Positions 12,101 through 27,100 of a stretch of DNA of 64,000 bases are shown here, piece by piece (the stretch's first letter is position 1; every line of letters starts with the position of its first letter). The DNA lies in NCBI GenBank assembly GCA_942486035.1, contig CALNXK010000022.1, forward strand, positions 277,001 through 341,000, in the 5' to 3' direction. This stretch comes from Porites lobata (taxonomy: Eukaryota > Cnidaria > Anthozoa > Scleractinia > Poritidae). The translations under genes and the position numbers were made by a program. The notes under the pieces were generated by a model. It was not told where the DNA came from. It saw only the letters and a program-made list of their open reading frames with translations, and did no database searches.

Positions 12101-15100
12101 TAGTTATCTGCTTCCAGATAACTGACTAATCTGTAAGATGTGCGCAAAATGCATGATTTCCAAGAACAACGTCAAACTATTTTCCGTACGACGGTGTGTT
12201 TGTCGTTATTTTCTTCAAAACAGTGTATAATTAAATAATTATTAAGGTCTCGGTAACACTTGCCTTGAAATTGATTATTCCTGATATCACAAAAAACTTC
12301 ATGCAATAATTGTTTATAAAGGCCTCCATTTCACGAACAAAAAAAATCAACTTCAGATGTCACTGCTTTTATCAGGTAGTGCCAATGTATAATAAGCTCT
12401 TGCATTGACTATTCACTTGGCAGATTACCTTTAACTTGCACAACTAATGCCATCTACGTTTGCTAATAAAACTATGAAATAAAACAGCTGTAATACTTCA
12501 TAACCGCTCCACTTGTCGCACATAAAAACAAGCAGCCAAATTTTGAGGAAAACTTAGGCCTTGATTATAACATCCGCTGGCACTTTGTAATATTACTATG
12601 AGGACAACGATTGCGCTTTGTAATAAAAAAGAGTGGCAGTTTTTAACAACAAAGATATTGCCGCTTTTTGTTTTATTTGTCATTTATGTAAAAGTGACTT
12701 ATAATTTTTAAAGTGTCAATGAATATACATCAGACTTGCTCTTGTTTAAGTTCCCTAATTGCGACACTGAAATGAAAATTGCCCCACATTAATTAAAAGG
12801 CACTAGGCGCGACAGTTACGTATTCTTTATTAAAGCACAGAGGGTCTTATTAAACTCCGTTTTTTCTTACCACCTGTTTCTGGTAAGCGCTTACCTGTCT
12901 CGAAGAACTGACGACCCCAGGTAAGGGAAAAAACTTTCTTTAAGCTTCCCTTTTATCAGGCTGTCTAGTGTTTCAGAAAGCAGTGGAGAGTGTTGAGTAT
13001 AGATGTTCTCCACTCCCTGAAATTTCAAGTACAATTTGTTTGAATTAGGGTCATGTTCACACCAATACTCGATCGTTTTTCTTGCCGACACGAAAATCTA
13101 TGTATAGTATGAGCACCAATCCTATATTTGACTGGCTCCCCTATAGAGATCGGCGCGGCAAACCACGACGACCAGGGCAACGGAAACATAAAAAAACCGG
13201 CTTAATGAGCAAAACAACAACTCTGCACTTGCATCAAGCTTTTTTGTACATTTCTTTGTCTTCACTGTACAACTACGACGTGAAATGACCAAATTTTAAG
13301 TTCACTTGGGAACGGGAAGGGCAAGGCGATAAATTCTACCATCTCTGTCCGAACTTGAGCGCGTTCGCCTCTCTTCAGCTTCAGCCAAAATCCCCCTCTT
13401 TTAAGTAACAGGGCGAATTGGGATAATCGCGAAAAAGTTTAAAATGATGCGAAGTCTGTTTTTCAGCGACGTTTTCATGGACGTCGCCGTTGTCGGATAG
13501 TAAGGTCCCTATTTTACAGAATTCGCGCCGAAATTCCCGTCCTGGGACGTCGTGTGTCAACAGAAGCCATATCTGGTATGACTTTTCATCGCCTTGCCGT
13601 AAGGATCAGTTTGCTGTTTCATATTTTTCTACAAGTTGTTATTGTACTGATCCGGGTCTACAACAGGGAGATCCAGCACCACTCATTGGTTTGTCGGTGT
13701 GGTCTTGCTGATATTTTATATATTTTGACTTTCGTGCAAGTGTAAGAGCTAACCGGTACAGCGTGAACAAAGCCTTAGTTAACCTCAACAACAACCGTAA
13801 CAACGGCAAAAGGCAATGCAGTAATGGCAAAACCCATGGTAAAAATAAAAACAACTTAGGTAATACTTAAACAACAACAGCAACAACAGCAACAGAAAGC
13901 GAACAAAAGTACATAAATTTCAACGCTGAAGGCGAGTCGGCGATAAATGTAACGGATAAATAAGAGCGCGGTTTCTAATGCAAGTCTTTAAATGTAGGTT
14001 TTAAAAATGTTTTTAAGAAGGAATCCATTAGGAAATTGAGTAATTTTAATATTCAGTAGACAAAAACCTTGTACCAGAATGATTTAAATAATATTGTATT
14101 CTTTTTTGACAGTTTTCAAGGGTTATAGATGTAATTAGTTATCTGTAATAGCACCAAAGAAAATTTCTCATGAGAGCCCGGGAAATAAATGTCAAATTTC
14201 ACAAAATGACACCTTGCACATGAAATTTTCAGAATTTTAGCTGTGTTTTCACAATTCTTGTGAAATTTGACATTTTTTCTCTCGGGCACCCATGAGAAAT
14301 AGTCTTTGGTGTTGTTACAGATGACTAATTAAGTCCAGCCTCCTCCTCAGGCGCTTCGATTTTCAAATGGCAGAGGCGAGCGCGAAACGCGAGTGACTGG
14401 TGATGAACCGCAAAAGGGACCATGGGAAGGGTACAGACGGCAGGCGAAGCGACGTCTCGTCCGTTGTCTCCTTCCCGCCTTCCTTTCCGCGCACATTTTC
14501 ATCGAAAGAGAGACGTCTGGGTACGGGGTAGAATTAAATCTATAGCTCTTAAAAAATGTAAAAAAGAATGCGATGTTGTTTAAATTATTCTGGCACAAGG
14601 TTTTTGTCCACTGCAAATTGAAATTATTCAATTTCCTGTTCCGTCTTGAATTCTTTTTGAAAAGTGATGTTCAAACAGATGCATAGACATACCTTTAATC
14701 CTTTAAAGAACCTTCTGGTAAGAGACAAGGGAGTTTTGTTTTGACCGAACAGATCACTGCTTCGAACATTTCTTCCTCCATATTGGATAAGAGCAGTTAC
14801 TAGCTGAAAAGGGCAATACAATAGAAACTTCACTAGCTATTTTAAAAACTTCACTTGTGTTACGTTTATAAGCCACGTCGCTGGTTATCCTTACATGATA
14901 CCAGAATCCAGATATAGTCACTTAATTCCTTGAATTTTGGAAACATTTTAGGTGGCTCCGAACCGTCTCAACAGAAATTTTTAAGATGACGTAGAAAGGT
15001 ACATATTGACTTTCAGTCATAATTCACAAACAAAATGTGAGAGTCACAGACTCCTTTGAGTTGTATGCGCGTAAAGCTAAAATTAAGGATATTTTAAGAG

Positions 15101-18100
15101 AATTATAACGTTGCTATGGTGATGGTAAAAATACTCAGCGGCCATAAAATGAAAAAGAGTTATAGTATTGACCCGTCAAGGTTGAAGTTTTAATCATTTT
15201 TAATGAGCCACGTAAAGGGTACACTTGACGAAGTTCTAGAATCCGTTTTTCTAAATGACTGTATGTTCTGTACGCTTGGTGAACCGAGGCATTAGCAGTC
15301 TAGAAACTCGGAACAACCTACCGTGTGTTCGAGAAAATGAATGTGAGCTTAATTTCAATCGAAAACTATCCTTTAGAGCCTTAGGTCAAGTTAAAATGCA
15401 CTCGTGCATCGCGGTAACATTAATTCTGCTGTGAAACAGAGGTTATTCCACCGAAAGTGTACTTCCAGCGAATATCACGGTTCCCTTAACGGTCGCCAAA
15501 TAACAAGCGAAAGAGCAGTTTGCTTTTGTTACGTTTAGAATGTCTTGTTTGCTGATTTTGAGATTAAAATTGATTTCCGCTGCCAGTTTCTCTTTTATAC
15601 CACTAAACTTTGGCAAGAAACTGGGCAGAGAACATCAAGAATCACGTGCACAACGAACGCAAACGGCAAGTATCACGTGATCATGATTTCCTAGCCACTT
15701 TAAATTTGCCTTGCGTCCTTCGCAGTCTTATTAAAAAACCACCCAGGAAGGTTGTTATCAAGTTCGTAAACATTGTGAGTATTCATTTTAATATTTTGAT
15801 ACGCTGAACCTTTCTTTGTTCCACTAAAAACCCTACTTTTGGGGGCTCTTCCGTATCACCAGTAGTTTATGTGAAAGCACTGGTAAATTGGAGTTGTTTA
15901 AAGATTATCTTAAGGCAACGTGACCGTGAAATAATTACCCTCAGAGGCTCTTACAATTCCAGGAAACAAGAATTAGCAAACTATATTTTACCATTAACAC
16001 TTCAAGCAGCGCTGTAGAAAATAAATTCTAACTCCTTCAATATACGAATGTTAAGGTGAAGTTTAATTATGTAGTGAACTCCCTGCATTTTACTGCAGAC
16101 CACAAAAAGCAAAGCCACGCTCGTCGCTTTTCGCAAAAGATATCAGTTCTTAATCACCGTAAAATTCCTCGTTCGCGTGCCGGGTCCGCTGCTCTTCACA
16201 GCCTCAACGCTAAGAAATTAAAACAATGCCTTGTGAGTGGTCCTTGATCAACTGCAACCAAGCTGGTTAAGAGTATTATGAATTCATTTGTAACTCCAAA
16301 CACTCTTGAGATCGTGAAATGAGAGAAGTCCACTCGCTGGCTGTAAAGAATCGCTTAGCACCAAAGTACGAAGACCTATCTTCTTAGCTATATTTCAATA
16401 GCACTGTTTTATTCCTTTTTTTTTTTTCGCTTATTTTTTTGCGCCAAATGACGGCTTGGGATGAAATCTAACCTGTGTCGCATGAAGAGGTATTAAATTA
16501 AGTGTTGACTAATATTGTGTACAGCACTGTCTTATATTACCCAAGGTGGTTTTAGCCTTAGAGAATAAGCGTAACATTTGACCACTCAAATGAGGGCAAA
16601 TTGAGTAGTAATTTTATGGGACTGTTTTTCTGCTGCACGAAGTACGGAGTAGTACTTTGCTTTGGTAATCATTTTTTCTATGCTACTAGCCTGATTCTCA
16701 GACGTCCGGAATCGTTTATTATGTCTTATTTACGAGTTGGTCAGTTCTAACCCGGCTTCGGAATCAGTCCGTGGACAAAACTATAAAATGAAAGCTCGCC
16801 TGATTACTGAGTACTTTTCTATGACATTGTTTATACTGCTGTACATACGAGATGTTCATGCCATTTTTCAGACCAGTTTTAATTAGTTGCTAAAGTAAAG
16901 ATTCAAATGATATAGCTACACTTTCCTGTGGAAAAGTAATATTGCGCCCTTAACACAGAAGATAAAGTGACCGGTGAGGCGATTGCATAACCTACATATG
17001 AACGCAAACGAACCAGCAATATCAACACGAAACGTGACTGTTCTATCATTGCAATGTTTCATCAAAGTTTGAAGTTACATTATGTTAGTAAAATGACCTG
17101 CAACAGCAACCTTCCGGAGTAAAGACCAAAAAAGAAAAAAAAAAAAAAAAAAAAAAAAGAAACAGGCACGTATACAGGTTACATACTAATTATTGTATTC
17201 CAGTATAGGTAACGAAAAATGACTCTCAAAAACGCGGATTTTTGAGTTACTTTTAACAGCTAAAATTAGTCACTCTTTGTTTTCGATTTCATTGAAGAAC
17301 ATTTTTCGCTCAGGCGACATTGTTACCTAGTTTCACATTGTTGCGCAAAACATGTGACGCACACGTCGGAGGAACTATATTGATATTTCGAAATAAAAGA
17401 TAATTAAGCTCTTTTGCTCTCCACAAAAAAGCAAATAAAGCTCAATTGAATATGTACATATGTGTTTGCCTAGAGATCTTTAAAAGATACGACATCATTT
17501 TTGCGTGAAAAGCATCGGGAAAGAGCCAAAAATTGCGTTTGATTCACAATAGTACCTGACGGGTTAAAGTAGGGAAACAGGAGTGAAATTTAAATTGCTA
17601 AAGATTTGTTTCGGGCGTGATGTTAATGACAATAAAGGTCGTCATAGGTTTTAAAATAAGAAACAATTCGGTTTTCTCAACAACTATTAAAACCAAATAA
17701 TAGGTCATTGAATTGAAAGCAAACAGGAGACAGATATCTGCTTACATTATAAATGAAGGCCTATTTAATGTTAAAGACGCGAGATGAACAGTTTACAAGG
17801 CGTTAAAAAACTAGTTGTCTCAGAAAGAGATCAAATTGAGTGGGAGAGTGGTCGTTTAGAAGCATCACATTGCTAACTTCCCTTGGAATATGTAAGTTCA
17901 GTGTAAGTAAAATGATTGACGATCTTCTTTTTCATACAAACGGCTCAGTTTGGCCGATTGTACCCAATTTTTAATATCCCTATCAGCATTCGTTTGAAGC
18001 CTTCCGTATCAGGATTTCAGACTTCGGGACAATTGAAGTAAACCTTGAACACTAGGGTCTTAGTAACGAGCTTATTTGAAAAACCATTTGCCGCTGCTTA

Positions 18101-21100
18101 GCCGGCTTCAATGGCACCCATCTCCTGTCAGAGATAATAAACGTAAAGTCTGTTCTTCTTATTGATGGAAACTTCCGGATAGCATTTAAGAAAACTTTAA
18201 ATGGTGTGGCTAAAAGCATAGACGTGCAGGAACAGATGCAAAACTTAGGCTAAAAATGAATGCTCAATATATGACGTTTGACGGAGAAACATTTTCAAGA
18301 GACACATACAACCTTTGCTCAATTTTTAAAGTCAGAGAAAAAGGCCCGCAACAGTAAATTGAAAGGATGATTTTAAATTTGAATGTAAAGTTATACACCA
18401 TTATCCGTTGTCGTTCAATCTTTCAATCTATTACTGTAATTGCTATTCAGGCTATTTACTTGACTGCATTTACAGCAACACAACCCAAAAACATCATCCA
18501 ATAAGGAACACATTTTCAAGTTTTCGTGTTTTCAGAAGTCAATTCAACGCAAGTTAATCCCAAAATACGTCCCTCGGTTTTAATGTGTACTTGTTCTTCG
18601 CTTTTATACTTTCCATACTCATTACTGAGGGTATACAGATGCCGACGGCATTGTAAACCGGAAAATATAACGTCTTTATTGTTTCTTTATTGCAGACTAT
18701 TACATTTGAAATAAAGAGGAGAGTACGGCAACGCTCAGTATTGCCTTCAGTACCGATAGCGATAACATCCAAAGAGTTTTTACTGTGATCTTGTTCGTGG
18801 AAAAGCTACACAAAGACGTGCATTGAGATAAAGAAACAATTGTGCTTTTAAATAGACGGCCGCGAAACAAAATTGCATACATTGAGAACTGGGTAAAGTC
18901 ACGCTTAAGTACACAGAAGTTAAGAAAGGGCACGTCTCGGGTGAAAACGTCAAAACATGTCTACTAAAAACGAGAGCACTGTCACAGCGTTCGTTCTTTA
19001 CGGGTGTCAAGCGTTCTTCATCGTTATTGCGAACAGCCTGATCCTGTCGTTAATCCGGCGAAAACGACGTCTTCGTACCACAACAAACTTCATGCTAGCA
19101 AGTCTTGCAGCCAGTGATCTCCTAACCGGCTTGCTCGCGGTACCCATGGTTATTGCGTGTTCGATAACGCTCATTAGGGACGTGTGTCTAGCCATGGACA
19201 TCTTGAACCGTTTCTTGGCGTTCTCTTCCGTGGGACATTTAATGCTCCTGTCCATCGACCGCTACATCAGAGTAACCAAGCTGCTGCAGTATCCCTCGAT
19301 CGTCACTGATGAGAGAGTTGGCTGGATGCTGGCATCTGTCTGGGTATTTGCACTCGTTTCCTCCATGATACAACTTGTTTGGATCCTAAGCTCTTTCGTA
19401 AATGACATGAGTGAAGCCACCCTCATCCGCATTGAGATCGGTTACGACATCTTTTGCGTGGCCACAGTAGTCGTTCTGCCACTTCTTCTAATGACCATGA
19501 TTTATACCAAGATCTTCGTTAATCTTCGGCGACAAAGTCATGAAATCCACAGCGAGCTGTCTAGTGAACAATCGTTGGATCGAATCAACGTGGGGAGAAG
19601 AAGACTAAACGAAAAGAAAATCGCCTCTTTGTTTATAGCCATGATCGCAGTTTTCATCTCTGGTTTATTTTTCTACTTTCTTTGGGCGATAATGGACGAC
19701 TTTGAAGTCAAAGCATTACATAGCCTCTCTGCAAACGCTATGAACAATATAACAATCGCTATACTTTTCTTCCGCTTTCTCACCGCGTTATGCAACCCTC
19801 TTTTATGCACTTTTATCAAGCGAGACTTTCTAGACGCGTTGAGATCGCTTGGCGGAGCAGTAAGACACTCGAGGAGCTCAAGGAGTACAAACGTTACCTC
19901 CATGTAAAAGCAAACTTCACATTATGAAAGTTACCAAAGTCAGATGTCGTAAAAACGACAAAATTCATTTCGTAAAAAAACTGAAGAGCTTATAACTGTT
20001 ATATAAAAATCAGTTAGTTAATCATACATCGGGTATACTTATAATAGATAACATTAGAGACAGGAGTGATTATATAAAGCACTTACAAAGCTAAGGTTAC
20101 CAATTTCACTGTGTAACTTGTAAGTCTGATAATTTTTCAGTGTCCTGTTCGCTAAATTACCTTTAAAAGGCCTTTGCGGACTTGTCGGAGACATCTTTCA
20201 AATGTTATAAAGTGCGAGCACTGAACCAAAAAAAATCGGGATTTTTATTGTTTAGACTCAACAACCCGTGCATTTATATCCTTAATCGTGTTTCTACTTT
20301 CGAGTAAATGCAATCGTAGGAAATAAAAATAGAAATTGTGTAAAATGGGAGATCGCGGTAAACCCAACGCCAATGTGGCCTGGGCTCGATTTCAGTCTAC
20401 GCTGCGAACATATGAAATAAGTTTGTCGGTGATTCTCATTCTTCATTCGAGTTCACTTTTATCAACAGTTCTAAATTCCACTTCGACCTGGGATCAGAGA
20501 TCTTTTCGTGTAACACAAAGTTGAATTATTATTCAGAATCCTATCTTATCGACCAAAACAATCCAAAACCGAGGGATTATTTTGAACAATACTCCCGGTG
20601 AAGTTTTAGAACGAAGCTGTCCAACACAGCCATAGATCTAGTCTATCAAGGCTTAAAATCAATCAGGAGATGCGCATCCTGTTTTAAACTTGATAAAACA
20701 CTAGTATACTCAGTCCTTTTCTTAGTACTTAGTACACTTAGTACTTTGTAGACGCTTTGTAATCCGGCTTTTGACATTGGATTAGCCTAGTTTAAAAAGG
20801 CAACAAAGTCTTATCTTAAGTCTCTTAAGCCTTTGTATGTTGCCTAGTACAAGAAAGTTAAGGTGAAGTTCTTAGTGGAAGTTTATAAAATAGAGTGGAC
20901 TGTTTTGCAAGAATGAACTGAAATTTGCAATGGAAGGAAAAGAAAAGGAAGAACGACAAGAAAGCGCGATTAACTTTCACACTTTTTAGGCTCGACCAAA
21001 CTGAAACTCCCAAGTTTAAAAAAAAATTAATAAAAAATGTAGGGGTTTAAAGACAAACGGCGTGATAGACAACGCCCAAGAAAATTCTGACTAAATAAGG

Positions 21101-24100
21101 TAAGGTATACCATTCCACACACAAGACTAAGGGAATGACTGGCAATATTAGAGGAAAGTGAAGTCTTTCTTTTGATGATAACATTTAAAGGTGTCATACA
21201 CAGAATCGGCAGTTTACGACCACAACGCCTTCTGAACAGCGTAATGAACTACATCAAAGAAAAGAGCTGTTTAGCAGCTTTCATTAAGACGGTCACTTTA
21301 GAACTATCCACAGACTCGCAAGTTAGGGCCACCTTGTAGGGCATAAAAACGGTACCACAGGAAAGTACTGTTCACTCTCTTTTCAATCCAACGGTCACAA
21401 TTCAGGTTTTGATTCAAAGACAAAAAGTTAGAGCCAATTTAGATACAGCCATCAACAGCAAAAAGGCAAAAGAGTGATCAGTAGAACTTCATCCAGAAGT
21501 GACGCCCCCGCGTTTGTTTCTGACTACAGTGGAAGAGAAGATTTCCTAAGATTAGTTCCGCTTCTCTTATCTAAATTATCTTGCCTGGCGGAGAAAAAAT
21601 ACCCACGGCAATTAGCATTCACAGTTAACGCTCCCTGGATAAAACCAAGCATTAGCTTAAAGGCAGTAAAAGGTTACAATGAACTTGACGATGAAAGGCC
21701 TACAATTACACAAAGATGTACGAAAACTATGAAAAGACTGACCTACTAAGAAGATCGGTTAAGATGCATTCAACTGCTGGCGCACTATTTTTTATATGTT
21801 TTACGAATGGTAAATTATTCTCTACACAATAAAGTACACTATTTCATTTCGAGACACTTTTTTTTCTTGTAGCAAAAACATCGTTTTCGACATTTTCTCC
21901 GCACTTCTTCAAGGACGAAAATTACTAAAAATCAAAAACCCTAAAAGTAAAGCAAACAAGCTAAAAACTCACATTCGATCCTTCTCTTAGATTTACTAAT
22001 TTGCACGACAAGTGTACTAGTGAAATCGCGCGGCGGAAATAGATTCGCCTTAAGTTACTAGAAAATACGTTCTCGATATACATTCTTCGATAAAATCCTT
22101 GATAAAGTGTAGAAGACATCCATTTCACTTGAGTATTGTTAATAATCAAAGACCTAAATATAGCCTACATTGGTCGAGATGGAAATTGCAAATATTGGTT
22201 TCTAAAGGAGCAAGGAATCCTATCATCATTTACCAAGTAGTTGTATGTTATCAGAAAGGCGGTTTTTAAAAGCTTAATACATCACAAGAAAAAAATAATA
22301 ATTGCTAATTTAAGAGTACGTATTCGGGTAAAACTGTTGTTAAATCTGACGAGTCTAGAAAAAATTCTCTGATGAAAGGGATATTCATGAAAGAAACCTA
22401 CTTCAATTAAAATCTACATAAATTACTGATAAATTTTAAGTGATCTGAGGGGTCGATTTGGCAATACCTAGCATACAGAACTAGCCAATGTTACCATAAA
22501 CAAGTAAGTTCTACAGCGTGCGGCATTTAATTTCAAACCAGGTGGCGTGGACATAAAAAAAAGAACGAACTCATTGCATGTTGCAGGGTAGCAGACTGCA
22601 TAAAAAGTGAGACATGACTTGCATACATATGAAGAAACGTTATCGACATTTATAAACAGAAACAGAGAGGAAAGCTACACATGAATTAACTAAGTACATA
22701 ATAAGAAGAGCACGTAAAGGTGCTTTGTAGAGTGTTAGGACATATCCATGTCCGGGGTTTGTGTCTAATAAAAGAGACACTTCTTTGTCAGATAAATTCG
22801 GTTCCTGTCTTATCTTATCACTTAAGTAACAATCGAATATAATTAACAATTATTCCTCGAGCGCGAATGGGCTTTGCGTCAATAGCCCGTGAGGCCGAAG
22901 GCCGAATGGGTTATTGACTCAGAGGCCATGAGGGCGAGAGGAGTAAATTTTTTTAGTAAAATCCAACAAGTTGGTCAAAAATATCCAGACAGAAAAACTT
23001 TAGCTAGTTAAAGCTAGAATTAAATCCTTTTTTGCCGCTGAAAAAGCCGGCGCTTTTCGCTACTACAGTAGTGGGCTATAACATATAGCCTAGTAGTAGG
23101 TCAACCAATCAGAACGCAGCATCGATAATAGACCACTAGTTGGATTTTACTAAAAGAGAGATACTTTCTAAAACTAGTCTTACCAAGGGACCAGAACCAT
23201 ATTTTCAAAAACCATTTTTCTCTAAAGGTAGGGCTTTGTGATGGAGGCTGGGACTAGGGCTTGCGATGTGGTTTGTACATAAGACACTGCCGCTGTCACT
23301 GACCAGTTTTCCCCAAAAGGCAAATAATTTTTTGCGGAGGTTTAGTTGCCAACATTTTTCAAAAATTACTTCCATGGGGAATTATATTTTCGTTCTCTCC
23401 GAATTCCAAAACAAAAACAACTAAGTACTGTCTAAAGCACAAAGGAAAATCTCATCCATGTCATCCATGGCAAAACTAAAAGACAGCAGATCGTGTTTCA
23501 TAACTAGATGACGTATATTTTATAAATGCGTGCAGCTCGTGCAAGGTGAAATTATGCTAATTTCAATCACCATCATCCTTCTTTTTAATTTTGAAAAACT
23601 TCTCATACGTCTTTCTGTTTCTTCGAAACTTCAAAATTAGTTTCCCCTCAGTTTTTACTGTTTACCTTGTTTTGTTTTAGAGAGAAAACGGAGAAAAAAC
23701 CTTACAACTAACCTCAATAAATTTTGTTTACATTCGGATTGCCGGATTTGAACGCATTGCGCGAATCGCCATGTCGCGTTGCAAACGAGAAGCAAAGTTT
23801 GGACCAAATATCAATATATATCAATCTAATTTTTTGCTATGTTATATAAAATTTATCCCCCTTTAAATATTTAAAAATTGAGGTTAACCCATATTAGGTG
23901 ATATTTAGTGGAAGGAGGAGGTATTCAACAAATTAAACTCAAATTTTGCACGACCAACAAGTTTGACCTATAGATGCAAAACATGCTGTTTATTGATATT
24001 GTTACATTCCATTTGCAAAACAACAGTCAAGGACGTAATAAAAGCTTAGTCCTACCCGCATTTTAAATGAAGTGCCCTGGGAATCGCTAACCCTCCCACG

Positions 24101-27100
24101 TTCTGGACAGCACCCTAACATTTAACATCGATACCTATGTCAGATCTGACAACGTCATTACAACAGTCAAGCTGTGTTTTTCTTATAGTGCTCGCTGACT
24201 CCTAACGTTTAACAGGCGTCATTACAACGCGTACAGGGACACCGCTCTCATCATATCAAGTTCAGTCACGTTATCGTTTGCCAGCAGACGACGAATACTC
24301 TAAGACAATAATAACTCAAATCAGGACAGCCGTCTGAATAGTACAACATGGTAATGCAAACACACAGGTTGCGGCATCGCACAAGATTTCGGCCAGTTCA
24401 GAGTTTTACGCCGAGGCCACAGGTGTCTAAAACACTTATGAAAGTTGATGACGGTTTCAACTACCACCAAGCTACCCTGGGTTCCAGAGACTTTTCGTAC
24501 GCGGTTTCCGGTTTCGGTCAAGTAATAGAGAGCTTTAGATTTGAGGACGAGAACGAGTACCAGTACGAGATTTAACTTAAAGTTTTTACGCGTGTTTTCA
24601 AAAAATAAAAAGCCACTCCGGAAAGCTTCATTTTACTTTTTTCACCAAAAAAAGTTAGTATGGTTATTTATACTGAAGCAGGTTAAGCCCTCTCCCGATA
24701 GCAAAATGATAAAACTTCTCACATTTATTTTGATAACTTGTTGCCGCCACAAAACCAGTCGTAGAATGACGACGGCTATCACGTTTTCCCACCAACTCAC
24801 GCGCGCACAATACTTAGTATTGAGACAATCTCGTGCTCGCAGTCGTCCTCGTCCTCGAATCTAAAGCTCTCTATTTCTAAGGACCCATCTCCGAAGCATC
24901 TTCGCCGCACTCAATGGCCGAACACGAAAAAAAACCTCTGGTACCAGCCCAGGGTACTACCAAGCCTGCTGGGCCACAAACTTATTGTCTATAATCACTT
25001 TGCCTACCATCTGTATCAACTATCCGGCACTGTGAAAGTGGATAATTGGTGATGAACTAATTTTAAAAACTAATTTTAGTTTTTAGCTTTTCACGCGTTT
25101 GTTTCTCCCCTGAGTTCATATGCTCAAACTTCGCAAACAACCAAACTGGATGACACTTTTAGAAATGTCAAAAATCACTAGCGACATAAAGGTTCTTTCA
25201 AGTAATCAGGAGAGGCAAACTGTTTACTGCGCTTTTCACAAACATGCGAACTCTAAAGTTCAAAAGCCGCCTTCACAATTGCGTTTTTCCCTGTCGTCAA
25301 TCATAATTACGATCACAAGCAACGAACCTTGAAACACAGAAACTCACAAAACGGATCGAAATCCACCAATCAGAAGTCACAATCCATGACCTTTTAAACC
25401 CGTTAAACTAAAGTTTTGTTTCCTAAGAGGTCCGTTAAGATGATTGACGGCAGCGAAAAACGCAATCGTCAGTTGGCTTTTGAACTTCAGAATTCGCATG
25501 TTTGTGAAAAGCGCAGTTAGTCTGACCCCGATCTGAAATTATCCTGAGCAAGATCTGTGGAGTTGCAAAAAAGTCTGAAGGACTGTCTAGGAGTTTAAAT
25601 GACGGTTATAGAAATACTTGCCTGGAGAGCAGAAGAGTGGTCATTCTGACAAGCTAGGTCTTGTTCGACTTCGGAGACATCTAGAAGCGATTTTTCGGTC
25701 ACCAGACGGGATAACTCGCCCACAATAGTCACGTGTTTAGAAACGGTTCCTGACATTTTCTTGAACTGCGGATAGTTTTCCACGAAGGCCTGTTAAGCAG
25801 ACAACACGATAAGCACAATTACAACTACAAAAAAAGAACAAATATCTCGGGACAAATTTGCATTTGTGGGGCTTTTTTCAATTCACACATGCCCAACCCC
25901 CTCCCCGACCCCGCCCCACAAAAACCTTTGTCTCCAGAATTTTTCCCAAATTTCAACCTGGTATAGGGTGGGGAGGGAAAACTGCAAGCAATTTTCGAGA
26001 AGGATGCAATGTTTTATGACGAAACCCAGAAATTACGGAAAATTATGAATACTACATTACTGTCTCAAGGACTTTTGTGCAGGATTGCAGTTACCCTTGC
26101 AAAAGCTACAAAAGCATAAAATTACCGCAAGCAACACATTACAAGCCGCCAGTTTTCAAAACCTGTCAAAATCTAACAAAGCTAAGAACAAGAACAGCCC
26201 TTAAACTTCCCGTTTAGTTGATCAACCGAAGATTTCATCCATTTGAGATTCAATACGGTAGAGCCTTCTTGAACATCATAACGGGTAGAACTACTTGAAG
26301 GAAAGTACTCGGGTGGTCTTTAACTCTGCTACACAACAGTATTCAACGGTGCGTTTTTAACCAAACCCTTCTATTGATTGATTTGATTCTTCTGAGAATG
26401 ATTACTTAGGGTGTTTTCCATTAAGCCAAAATTTCAAGTCCTAGTTCTGAAATTTCGTTCGAATTATAAATGGCACGGTCTGAACGAAACTTGCCGTTTC
26501 GATTTTCAAAAATTATACTACAGCTTCTAGTCCTACTTTTATACCGAGAAGTAATCAAAACTTCGGTCAAAACGTAAGTGAAGTGCTGCGATTCGGTTGG
26601 AAACTTTGTTTCGATCGCAAACAATGTCTTCTGACTTTTCCTTGCTTAGTTCCACTGGCCTCTGACCGGTCGGTCTGGCATACTGGATACGCTCGACGTT
26701 CTTTATCTACAGTTTCGCAAAACCAATGTAAACGATGTACTCATACCCCAAAGTACTGCCGGGTACTCGGCGCGACCTTTAATACCAAAGAACCATTCAG
26801 TGGCTTGAATGGTCACACTATTAACTATTTCATCTACAGATTCAAAAGTTCGAACCACCCTGTACAGCGTAATAAACAGTACCACAGGAAACTGCTGCTC
26901 CGTAGCTTTTACTTGAATGCTCACAGTTAGCAACTTCATCCACAGATTCAAAAGATAAAACCACCTTTTACACGAAGGAAAACACTGACCACCGCCTAAA
27001 CAAACTGTTGAATCAAACTCAATTTTTGACTCCAACTGTAACGATGAACAGAAGAGCTAAGAAAACGAACAACAATAATGTTCAAACAGTTAACAATAGT

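Larger units (their letters stand above)
14804..25621. other. 10.8-kb VPS45 interval hosting a GPCR gene and several repeats
   Basis: This interval lies between adjacent located VPS45 exons. It must contain the exon(s) for the roughly 53 residues I could not find, so it is probably at least two introns. It holds a poly-A run at about 17128-17160, the GPCR, composite repeat copy 2, and MITEs at 24524-24875 and 25227-25516. A further dispersed repeat phrase (GGTACCACAGGAAA and similar) appears near 21350 and again near 26870. Confidence 0.6.

Noticed and set aside
16800..16930. Minus-strand LKNGMNISY-like reading considered as the end of the missing VPS45 segment
   Set aside because: Similarity to the family is weak and a stop lies upstream in the same frame.
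22440..22500. Minus-strand LVLYARY-like reading considered as the missing VPS45 exon
   Set aside because: Only a few residues match, an in-frame stop lies just upstream, and the remaining conserved residues are absent.
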